8,228 bases of DNA from Thermoplasmata archaeon (lineage in GTDB: Archaea; Thermoplasmatota; Thermoplasmata; UBA184). The stretch's first letter is position 1; the number at the start of each line of letters is the position of its first letter. The notes under the pieces were generated by a model that was given only the letters and a program-made list of their open reading frames with translations, was not told the DNA's origin and ran no database searches. The position numbers were made by a program, and so were the translations under genes. The DNA lies in the NCBI GenBank assembly GCA_027314845.1, contig DAHVAA010000063.1:1-8228 (forward strand), given 5' to 3'. Positions 1 through 5,173 of the stretch are shown here, piece by piece.

Positions 1-1042
1 CCGGGTCCCGGTGCGGCACGTGATGAACATCACCGATTTCGAGGAGAAGATCGACCGGAAGGCGGCGGCGCTCGGGATCGGCTGGCGGGAGCTCGCCCGG
101 CGCGAGGAGGCCGGTTTCTTCCGAGACCTGGACGCCCTGGGCATACTGCGCCCGACCTTCCGGCCCCGGGCGAGCGACTTCATCGCCCGGATGGTCCGGG
201 TCGCGGCGCGCCTCGAAAAGACCGGCCGCGTGGAGCGGAGCGGAGACGCGTGGTACTACCGCCCGCCCGAGCGACCCCGCGAAGCGAACTTCCCGGTGAG
301 CGGCGAGCTCGCGGAGCACGCCGTCCTCGAGCCCGGCCACCCCTTCCCCGAGAACGAATCGATCGCGTCACGGTTCATGGTCTGGCATCGCCAGGACCCC
401 CCGCTCCCGTCCTGGAAAGGGCCCTGGGGACCGGGAATGCCGGGCTGGCACCTCGAGTGCTACGCCATGGCCGAGCATTATCTCGGAGTGCCGGTCGACC
501 TTCACGGCGGAGGGCTCGACCTCGTCTACCCCCATCATCACGCCGAGAACGAGATCGCGCTCGCCCTCAACCACCGCGCGTTCTCCCGCTGCTTCGTCCA
601 CACGGCGTTCGTCCTCCAGAACGGACGGAAGATGTCGAAGTCGACCCAGAACCTCGTCACGATCCAGGAAGCGCTTTCGAGCGCAGGACCGGCGGCGCTG
701 CGCTGGTACCTGCTCCGGCCCCACTACTCCGAGCGACTGGCCTGGGAGCCTTCCGGGCTCCTCCACGCCCGGGAAGAACATCTCCGGGTCCGCTCGACGA
801 TCCGGGATTGGCTGCGGGGCGGGAGCGGCCATCGCCTCGGAGCGAAGGCGGCCGAGGCGCTCCGTGCGGCCGTGAAGGCCGACCTCGCGAACGACCTCGG
901 GACCCACGCAGCGATCGCGCGGGTCCGGGAGTTCGCGGAGGGGTTGGGCGCGGCCGGAGGCTCAGTGGCCCGGGGGGAACGGACCGCCGCCCGCCAGGCG
1001 ATCCTCGATGTCGAGCACCGGCTCGGGATCCCGCTCCACTAG
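1..1042 (+). CDS. cysS: Cysteinyl-tRNA synthetase (class I), 5' end outside window
   Basis: This enzyme attaches cysteine to tRNA-Cys in an ATP-dependent reaction in the cytoplasm. The reading frame (codons starting at position 2) is open to the left edge, so the start and the N-terminal HIGH motif are missing from view. Visible family motifs are the NITD segment near 29-40, PGWHLEC at 440-460 (its Cys is a zinc ligand in the family), HGGG plus PHHHAENE up to 553 (zinc-binding region), and KMSKS at 629-643 (ATP-binding loop). Compared with E. coli CysRS as I remember it, PHHHAENE has two more residues than the usual PHHENE, though a His-x3-Glu pair is kept. The protein stops where the helical bundle normally ends (LGIPLH), so the roughly 60-residue C-terminal anticodon-binding region appears absent. 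The TAG stop (1040-1042) overlaps the stop of the convergent thiolase. A cysteine-ligase paralogue is a less likely alternative. Confidence 0.93.
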   Translation, partial: RVPVRHVMNITDFEEKIDRKAAALGIGWRELARREEAGFFRDLDALGILRPTFRPRASDFIARMVRVAARLEKTGRVERSGDAWYYRPPERPREANFPVSGELAEHAVLEPGHPFPENESIASRFMVWHRQDPPLPSWKGPWGPGMPGWHLECYAMAEHYLGVPVDLHGGGLDLVYPHHHAENEIALALNHRAFSRCFVHTAFVLQNGRKMSKSTQNLVTIQEALSSAGPAALRWYLLRPHYSERLAWEPSGLLHAREEHLRVRSTIRDWLRGGSGHRLGAKAAEALRAAVKADLANDLGTHAAIARVREFAEGLGAAGGSVARGERTAARQAILDVEHRLGIPLH

Positions 1043-2244
1043 GCGTTCCCGCGCTCGACGACGATGCTGAGGCCGTTGCCGCCGCCCATGCAGAGGGTGG
1101 CGAGCCCGCGTCGGCCTCCCGACCGAACCAGTTCGTGCACCAGCGTCACGACGATCCGGGCCCCGCTCGCCCCGATCGGGTGACCGAGCGCGACCGCGCC
1201 GCCGTGGACATTGAACCGGTCGTCGCGGAATCCGAACGTCCGCTGGACCGCGAGCGAAGCGGAGGCGTACGCCTCGTTGTGCTCGACCCGGTCGAAGTCC
1301 TCCACCGAGAACCCCGTCTTCTCCAGGTGCGCCCGGACCGTCGGGATCGGAGACTCCATCACGTCGCGGGGGTGGACTCCGCTCACGGCGGTAGAATGCA
1401 CCCAGGCGATCGGGCGGGCGCCGGTGCGCTCGACCTCCGCCGCGCTCGCGAGGACCAGCGCAGCGGCCCCGTCCGAGAGCTTCGAGGAGTTGCCCGCCGT
1501 CAAGAGGCCGCCGGCCCGGAAGACGGCAGGGAGCCGCGCGAGCCTCTCGAGCGTCGTATCGGGCCGCGGTGCCTCGTCGCGGTCGAGGCCGGGAGCGCCG
1601 GCGGCGAGCCCGGGAGGGACCGGGGCGAGCTCGGAGGCGAACGTACCGTTCGCGGTCGCTTCCGACGCGCGGAGGTGACTGCGGAGGGCGAACGCATCGA
1701 TCTCCTCACGCGTCAGGTGGAACTTCTCGGCGACCCGTTCGCCCGTGAGCCCCATGATCTCGTGCTCGTCGTAGGCGTCGATGAGCGAGTCCCGCTGCAT
1801 CGCATCTTCGAGCATGTGCGGGCCCGGAAGGCTTCCCCAGCGCATCGACCCCTCGAGTAGGTACGGCGCGCCGGACATGCTTTCCATCCCGCCGACCAGC
1901 ACCCGCTGATATTCCCCCGCACGGATCGCCGTGACCCCCCAGTGAATCGACTTCATGCCCGACCCGCATACCATGTTCACGGTCGCGGCGCCCACCGTGT
2001 CGGGGATCCGACAGCCCCGCAGCACCTGGCGCGCCGGGTTCTGGCCGGCCCCGGCCTGGATCGCCTGTCCGAAGAGGACCTCGTCGATCGCGGCGGGAGC
2101 AAGACCCGCGCGCTCGATCGCCGCCGAGGCAGCGATGGTTCCGAGCCGGGTCGCGGGAAGGGCCCGAAGCGCGCCCCCGAACCGTCCGATCGGGGTACGG
2201 ACGGCCGAGAGGATCGCCACGCGGGCAGGGGAGTGTTCGGTCAT
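1039..2244 (-). CDS. Acetyl-CoA C-acetyltransferase (thiolase II family)
   Basis: This 401-residue protein has the full length of a biosynthetic or degradative thiolase. Such enzymes condense two acetyl-CoA to acetoacetyl-CoA or run the reverse thiolysis. The catalytic set is complete: nucleophilic Cys93 in NMVCGSGMK, the NEA motif at 323-325 (EHNEAYA), His355 in GGAVALGHPIGASG, and the second Cys385 in LCMGGGNG. The N-terminal AVRTPIGRFGG and the TAGNSS stretch (249-254) are also typical. These features match the bacterial AtoB/PhaA type rather than the archaeal thiolase that usually sits beside HMG-CoA synthase and a DUF35 protein; neither partner is present here. The role could be acetoacetyl-CoA supply for mevalonate synthesis or fatty-acid/butyrate-type metabolism; the sequence does not decide. 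The ATG at 2242-2244 starts right at the conserved N-terminus. A T-rich element lies 24-28 nt upstream. It follows PCNA on the same strand after about 105 nt, so co-transcription is uncertain. Confidence 0.95.
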   Translation of the reverse strand: MTEHSPARVAILSAVRTPIGRFGGALRALPATRLGTIAASAAIERAGLAPAAIDEVLFGQAIQAGAGQNPARQVLRGCRIPDTVGAATVNMVCGSGMKSIHWGVTAIRAGEYQRVLVGGMESMSGAPYLLEGSMRWGSLPGPHMLEDAMQRDSLIDAYDEHEIMGLTGERVAEKFHLTREEIDAFALRSHLRASEATANGTFASELAPVPPGLAAGAPGLDRDEAPRPDTTLERLARLPAVFRAGGLLTAGNSSKLSDGAAALVLASAAEVERTGARPIAWVHSTAVSGVHPRDVMESPIPTVRAHLEKTGFSVEDFDRVEHNEAYASASLAVQRTFGFRDDRFNVHGGAVALGHPIGASGARIVVTLVHELVRSGGRRGLATLCMGGGNGLSIVVERGNA

Positions 2245-2267
2245 GACCGTCCGACCGGCGTGGAATC

Positions 2268-2272
2268 AAAAA
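2268..2272 (-). promoter_or_regulatory. T5 run: candidate TATA-like element for the thiolase, or a T-tract terminator for PCNA
   Basis: On the minus strand this reads GCTTTTTGATT in otherwise GC-rich sequence, 24-28 nt upstream of the thiolase ATG. That spacing suits an archaeal TATA element with a leaderless or nearly leaderless transcript. The same run lies downstream of the PCNA stop on the same strand, so it could instead act as a poly-T termination signal, or do both. Confidence 0.35.
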
Positions 2273-2349
2273 GCTAGCGGGGCCCGGCCGGCCTTCGGCT
2301 GAGAGCGCCGACCGGGACCCCCGAGTCGGAGGTGGCCCCCGGGACTCGC

Positions 2350-3081
2350 TCAGTCCTCTTCGACCCGCGGGGCGAGCAGATAGCGGCCCTCGCCGCGGCC
2401 GCCACCCATCGCGAACTCGACCTTGAGCGGATACTCGTTCCCCACGTGGAGGGTCGTCTCCTCCGCGGCGATCGACTTCACCATCGCGGAGAAGAAATCG
2501 AGCGGGTACATGCTCTTCACCGATTCCTTGACGTCAAGCCGACTCAGGCTCTCCTTCGGGATCCGGAGGTCGAGCCGGTCGGTGTCGCCTTCGGAATGCA
2601 TCGTGAACGCCTCGGGCTCGAGCGAAAGGGTCACGTGGTCCGTGAAACTCTCGCTGCCGCGGATCCCCTGGCGCATGTCCTCGGTCTTGACGGTGACGCT
2701 GGCAGGGGGGTTGACGTTGGGGACCTTCGGGTCGGTGATCCCCGCCGGATCGACGACCGCCATCTGCCGAGTGAGCCGGCCCATCCCCGCCACGAGCCGG
2801 TTCTTCCCATCGAATTGAAGGTCGATGACGTCCCCGGGCTTCGACAGGCGCAGGACCTCCTTCAACTTCTCGATGTCGACCCCGATCTCGGTCGGTTCCC
2901 CAGTGAACTCCTCGAAGACTCCCTTCTGGAGCTTGAGGACCAACATCGCGACGTGCGAGGGGTCGACCGCCTTCGCCTCGAGGCCGTCCTTCGAGACGCT
3001 GAACTTGACCTCACTGACGAGCGTGGAGACCACCTCGACGACCTCGCGGAGGTTCTCCATCTTGATGCGGAGCTTGAACAT
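2350..3081 (-). CDS. pcn: DNA polymerase sliding clamp (PCNA)
   Basis: This is the replication and repair processivity clamp, a ring-forming protein that tethers DNA polymerase, FEN1, ligase and other PIP-box partners to DNA. The 243 residues match the usual archaeal length of about 245. Recognisable parts are the N-terminal domain with GLEAKAVDPSHVAMLVLKL (33-51), the interdomain connector around VDPAGITDPKVPNVN (110-124), and the C-terminal MGGGRGEGRYLLAPRVEED, close to the conserved archaeal tail. Lys and Arg residues such as those in KMENLREV (7-14) and the basic patch near MGRLTRQ (100-106) fit the DNA-facing side. The ATG at 3079-3081 gives the standard MFKLRIK start, so no extension is needed. 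A TATA-like CTTTTTAGA lies about 31-39 nt upstream. It is divergent from alaX. Only one PCNA is visible, so whether the ring is homo- or heterotrimeric cannot be judged. Confidence 0.97.
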   Translation of the reverse strand: MFKLRIKMENLREVVEVVSTLVSEVKFSVSKDGLEAKAVDPSHVAMLVLKLQKGVFEEFTGEPTEIGVDIEKLKEVLRLSKPGDVIDLQFDGKNRLVAGMGRLTRQMAVVDPAGITDPKVPNVNPPASVTVKTEDMRQGIRGSESFTDHVTLSLEPEAFTMHSEGDTDRLDLRIPKESLSRLDVKESVKSMYPLDFFSAMVKSIAAEETTLHVGNEYPLKVEFAMGGGRGEGRYLLAPRVEED

Positions 3082-3110
3082 CTAAGGCCTCGGCGCGACA
3101 CATCGGTCCC

Positions 3111-3120
3111 CTCTAAAAAG
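3111..3120. promoter_or_regulatory. AT-rich core shared by the divergent PCNA and alaX promoters
   Basis: The plus strand reads CCTCTAAAAAGG and the minus strand CCTTTTTAGAGG. It is the only AT-rich stretch of note in the 96-nt gap between the PCNA and alaX starts. On the minus strand it sits 30-39 nt before the PCNA ATG, a good TATA position with a short leader. For alaX it would leave a leader of about 30-40 nt. TATA function is inferred from position and composition only. Confidence 0.5.
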
Positions 3121-3140
3121 GTTGCTTCGTGCCCGGAGGA

Positions 3141-3159
3141 GCGGAAGGCACTTTTCCGC
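3141..3159 (+). repeat. Inverted repeat (possible leader hairpin) before alaX
   Basis: GCGGAA (3141-3146) is followed after a 7-nt loop by its exact complement TTCCGC (3154-3159). CCGG at 3133-3136 and again at 3163-3166 could extend the stem across an asymmetric internal loop. It ends 18 nt before the GTG start of alaX. If transcription starts from the AT-rich core at 3111-3120, part or all of it would be in the mRNA leader. A 6-bp stem in GC-rich DNA may be chance. Confidence 0.25.
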
Positions 3160-3177
3160 CGACCGGCTGGCCCGGAC

Positions 3178-3936
3178 GTGACCGACCTCGCCTACCTCCT
3201 GGACATGCCCGCCGCCTACGTGCGCGAGTTTTCGGCCCGAATCATCGCGCTTCCGCCCGGCGGCGTGGTCCTCGACCGTACCTACTTCTATCCCACCGGC
3301 GGCGGTCAGCCGAGCGACCGCGGGACCCTCGGTCTCCCTGACGGCCCGGGGACCGAGGTGCTTGACGTGGTGAAGTCCGGAACCTCGGTCGTGCACCGAT
3401 GGCGAGCCCCGTCCGCCCTCCTCACCGGCCTGGCGCGGGACTCAGAGCTCACAGGGCGGGTCGATTGGCCGCGTCGCCACCGACACATGCGCCTGCACAC
3501 GGCCCAGCACCTCACGAGCGCCCGCGTGTTCCTTACCACGGGCCTCCGTACGCGCCGCGCGAGCCTGGCCGGGAGCCGCGCCACCATTGAGCTCGAAGCA
3601 CCGTTGCCGGAGGCGTCGCTCGCACCGATCGTGGAGGAGGTCCTCGAAGCGATCCGGCGTCCCCGGCCCGTGCGCATCCACTACGTCCCCCGCGCGGAGT
3701 GGGACCGCAACCCCGTCGCGGGTCGCTCCGGCCTAGTACCGCTTCCCCCCCAGGTCGACCCGGTCCGGGTGATCGAGATCGAATCGGTCGACTCCTGCCC
3801 GTGCGGCGGGACCCATGTGCGTTCGACCGGGGAGATCGGACCGGTCCGATTCGCGAACCCGCGACCGGGGGAAGGCCCGTCGGCCCGGGTCGAGCTTACG
3901 CTGGAGGAGACCGTGCCTCCCACTCCGCCCGCGTGA
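3178..3936 (+). CDS. alaX: Alanyl-tRNA editing protein AlaX (free-standing editing domain)
   Basis: AlaX hydrolyses mischarged tRNA-Ala (typically Ser-tRNA-Ala, and Gly in some types) in trans, backing up the editing site of AlaRS. From the GTG at 3178 the protein has 252 residues. It shows FYPTGGGQPSDRGTL (37-51), the zinc-binding HTAQH (His107 and His111), and CPCGGTHV with Cys209 and His213, the canonical H-x3-H and C-x3-H set. GGGQP with a C-terminal SECIS-like metal motif and this length fits the AlaX-M class rather than the short AlaX-S. The GTG start gives MTDLAYLLDMPAAYVREF, which lines up with the known N-terminus of AlaX-M; ATG 3205 would cut off the first nine residues. The frame is open far upstream, but that part is antisense to PCNA. 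The 3' end overlaps the GNAT gene by 41 bp tail to tail, and the last residues are Pro-rich (VPPTPPA). Confidence 0.93.
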   Translation: MTDLAYLLDMPAAYVREFSARIIALPPGGVVLDRTYFYPTGGGQPSDRGTLGLPDGPGTEVLDVVKSGTSVVHRWRAPSALLTGLARDSELTGRVDWPRRHRHMRLHTAQHLTSARVFLTTGLRTRRASLAGSRATIELEAPLPEASLAPIVEEVLEAIRRPRPVRIHYVPRAEWDRNPVAGRSGLVPLPPQVDPVRVIEIESVDSCPCGGTHVRSTGEIGPVRFANPRPGEGPSARVELTLEETVPPTPPA

Positions 3937-4447
3937 TACCGTAGACCAGGACGTCATGCCACCGGCCGTGGTGGTAGAGCGCCGACCGCAGCGTCCCCTC
4001 TTGCCGTAGTCCGAGCCCTTCCGCGAGGCGAAACGAGGCGACGTTCTCGACATCGCACGTCGCTCCGACTCGTTCGACCGCGGTGGTCCGGAAGAGATGG
4101 TCCACGAGGAGGCCGACCGATTCCCGCCCGATCCCTCGACCGCGCGCGGACGGTTCACCGAGCAGGTACCAAACATCCACGTACTCGAGGACCGGATGGG
4201 CCCGGTAGTGGCCGACCGTCCCCACTAGGTCCTGCTCCTTCCGTCGCTCGATCCCGTAGCGCGGAGCCAGCGAGGTCGGGTCATCGGCTGCGCTCTCGAT
4301 CGACCGCCGGAAGGACTCCGGGTCGTCGACCAGAAACCGGTCGAACGGCGCGACGATCTCCGGGTCGTCGTACCACGCGAAGAGCCGAGAGTAGTCGTTG
4401 GTACCGAGCGGACGGAGCCGGACCGTCGGCCCCTCGAGGAGGTTCAT
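3896..4447 (-). CDS. GNAT N-acetyltransferase, RimJ/RimL type
   Basis: This 183-residue protein has the standard size of a single-domain acetyl-CoA-dependent N-acetyltransferase. The N-terminal TVRLRPLGTNDYSRLFAW (8-25) is the usual RimJ/RimL opening. Motif A, the pyrophosphate-binding loop, is ARGRGIGRESVGLLVDHLF (101-119). The C-terminal signature is ENVASFRLAEGLGLRQEG (134-151), followed by LRSALYHHGRWHDVLVYGI. Relatives acetylate ribosomal protein N-termini, other proteins, antibiotics or small amines, so the substrate cannot be assigned. The ATG at 4445-4447 lies 6 nt after the stop of the winged-helix gene, with no clear Shine-Dalgarno, which suggests it is the third gene of a minus-strand operon beginning at 5091. 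Its last 41 bp are antisense to the end of alaX. Confidence 0.92.
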   Translation of the reverse strand: MNLLEGPTVRLRPLGTNDYSRLFAWYDDPEIVAPFDRFLVDDPESFRRSIESAADDPTSLAPRYGIERRKEQDLVGTVGHYRAHPVLEYVDVWYLLGEPSARGRGIGRESVGLLVDHLFRTTAVERVGATCDVENVASFRLAEGLGLRQEGTLRSALYHHGRWHDVLVYGITRAEWEARSPPA

Positions 4448-4453
4448 GGGAGC

Positions 4454-4846
4454 CTAAGCGCCCGGCGCTGGACGGTTGACCGAGGGAGACGAGAGCCCGC
4501 CCTCATCCGGGATTCCGGCGTCCCGCGGCGTCGGTGACTCGTCGAGCGGGGCCGATTCCTCCCGCTGGACCTCGAGCGCTTTGCGGTGGCCGCTCGGCGT
4601 CAAAGAGAAGACATGCTTCGGCTCCGAATACCCGACGACGTACTGGGTCCGGCGATAGATCATCCGCGACATCTCGAGCGAACGGAGCGCTTGCTTCAGA
4701 CTGGAGTTGTCCTCGCCCGTGAACTTGCGAACAATCCCGAACTCCGTCGTCCACTGGGACGCTTCGAACCGGATCTGCTGCCCGCGGTGCTCGAGCAGAT
4801 GCAGGAGCAACATCCGCTCCAGCCGATCGAGGTCTTCCCGCGGCAT
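4454..4846 (-). CDS. Winged-helix DNA-binding protein, MarR-like
   Basis: This is a probable transcription regulator of 130 residues, family not recognised exactly. Residues 5-95 read as a winged helix-turn-helix: helix DLDRLERMLLLHLLEH, then the QWTTEFGIVRKF segment, a recognition-like helix DNSSLKQALRSLEMSRMI (47-63), and a wing formed by YRRTQYVVGYSEPKHVFSLT, ending in LTPSGHRKALEVQ, a common end of archaeal winged-helix domains. The last 35-40 residues are rich in Pro, Ser, Glu and Gly and probably disordered. The ATG at 4844-4846 is the first in-frame start after the upstream gene's stop, 20 nt away. A longer frame reaches ATG 4972 but would be antiparallel in sense to nothing and simply re-reads the small upstream gene in another frame. 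Translational coupling to that gene is likely. It may regulate its own operon or the divergent epimerase, but this is inference. Confidence 0.8.
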   Translation of the reverse strand: MPREDLDRLERMLLLHLLEHRGQQIRFEASQWTTEFGIVRKFTGEDNSSLKQALRSLEMSRMIYRRTQYVVGYSEPKHVFSLTPSGHRKALEVQREESAPLDESPTPRDAGIPDEGGLSSPSVNRPAPGA

Positions 4847-4866
4847 TCGCCCATCCGCAATGCGAC

Positions 4867-5091
4867 TCAGGAGATCGTCGTGATCTCGTAGTGAACGTCG
4901 AGCCCTTTCAGCCGGTCGTGCATCTCGGTCATCAGCTTGAGGACCTCGTCCAAGGTCGTCTTGTCCTTCCACTTGTACACGAAGTCGTGCATGCCCATCG
5001 ACTCCTCGAAGCCCAATGAACGCATCGCATCGAGGACCTTGATCGGGTTCGCGCCTTCGGAATGGAAGGTCATCCGGACGTAGGTGCGCAT
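4867..5091 (-). CDS. Small conserved-looking alpha/beta protein of unknown function (74 aa)
   Basis: I do not recognise the family. The 74 residues look like a compact folded domain with no signal peptide or membrane segment. A predicted order by eye is strand RTYVRMTFHS (2-11), helix NPIKVLDAMRSLGF (15-28), strand(s) ESMGMHDFVYKWK (30-42), helix TLDEVLKLMTEMHDRLKG (46-63), strand VHYEITTIS (66-74). This beta-alpha-beta-alpha-beta pattern resembles ferredoxin-like or ACT/RAM-type ligand-binding domains, though no specific ligand motif is visible. The sequence has many Met (seven, including the start) and a distinctive HDFVYKW. ATG 5089-5091 begins the first strand directly. The frame remains open upstream to 5493 but that part is antisense to the epimerase. 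It is first in an apparent operon with the winged-helix gene (20 nt gap) and GNAT gene. One idea is that it is the sensor partner of the winged-helix protein, as a separate subunit. Confidence 0.8.
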   Translation of the reverse strand: MRTYVRMTFHSEGANPIKVLDAMRSLGFEESMGMHDFVYKWKDKTTLDEVLKLMTEMHDRLKGLDVHYEITTIS

Positions 5092-5094
5092 ATT

Positions 5095-5104
5095 CGGCCG
5101 GCCG
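5095..5104. repeat. 10-bp palindrome CGGCCGGCCG, copy 1
   Basis: A perfect palindrome lying 3 nt upstream of the ATG of the 74-residue gene (minus strand). An identical copy sits beside the divergent epimerase start. It could be an operator half of a shared control region, where bound protein would cover the transcription start and start codon. In GC-rich DNA such a sequence can arise by chance. Confidence 0.35.
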
Positions 5105-5120
5105 CAGGCAGCCGGTGCAT

Positions 5121-5130
5121 CGTGTTTAGG
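5121..5130 (-). promoter_or_regulatory. Weak TATA-like element for the small-protein operon
   Basis: The minus strand reads CCTAAACACG, 30-39 nt upstream of the ATG at 5091, a fitting position for a TATA box with a very short leader. It is a poor match to the archaeal consensus. The stronger TATA at 5141-5148 is nearly symmetrical (TATATAAA on the minus strand) and could also serve this direction with a leader of about 25 nt. Confidence 0.35.
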
Positions 5131-5140
5131 CGACCGTCGG

Positions 5141-5148
5141 TTTATATA
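5141..5148 (+). promoter_or_regulatory. Strong archaeal TATA box for the epimerase gene
   Basis: TTTATATA is close to the archaeal TATA consensus and stands out sharply from the GC-rich background. Its centre is about 29 nt upstream of the ATG at 5174, so transcription should begin at or within a few nt of the start codon, giving a leaderless or nearly leaderless mRNA. No Shine-Dalgarno lies before the ATG; the bases there are the palindrome at 5164-5173. Confidence 0.8.
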
Positions 5149-5163
5149 TGCTTCCCTGACTCG

Positions 5164-5173
5164 CGGCCGGCCG
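5164..5173. repeat. 10-bp palindrome CGGCCGGCCG, copy 2
   Basis: This copy abuts the epimerase ATG (5174) and lies 16 nt past the TATA box, around the predicted transcription start. It is identical to the copy at 5095-5104, 69 bp away, and the two flank the divergent promoter region almost symmetrically. This is a good place for a repressor to act, but operator function is inferred. Confidence 0.35.

Noticed and set aside
250..1860. A 536-codon open frame on the plus strand spanning the end of cysS and antisense to the thiolase
   Set aside because: It overlaps two clearly real genes in other frames, is extremely Arg/Pro/Gly-rich, shows no domain, and is explained by scarce stop codons in GC-rich DNA.
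2322..2348. CGAGTC...GACTCG inverted repeat downstream of PCNA, considered as a terminator
   Set aside because: Only a 6-bp stem with a 15-nt loop, no adjacent T-run, and archaeal termination does not depend on such hairpins.
2332..3177. An upstream extension of alaX covering the PCNA gene
   Set aside because: It is antisense to PCNA and has no AlaX homology; the AlaX N-terminus aligns from the GTG at 3178.
4847..4972. A longer start for the winged-helix protein at ATG 4972
   Set aside because: This part re-reads the 74-residue gene in another frame and is low-complexity Arg/Asp-rich sequence; the folded domain begins after ATG 4846.
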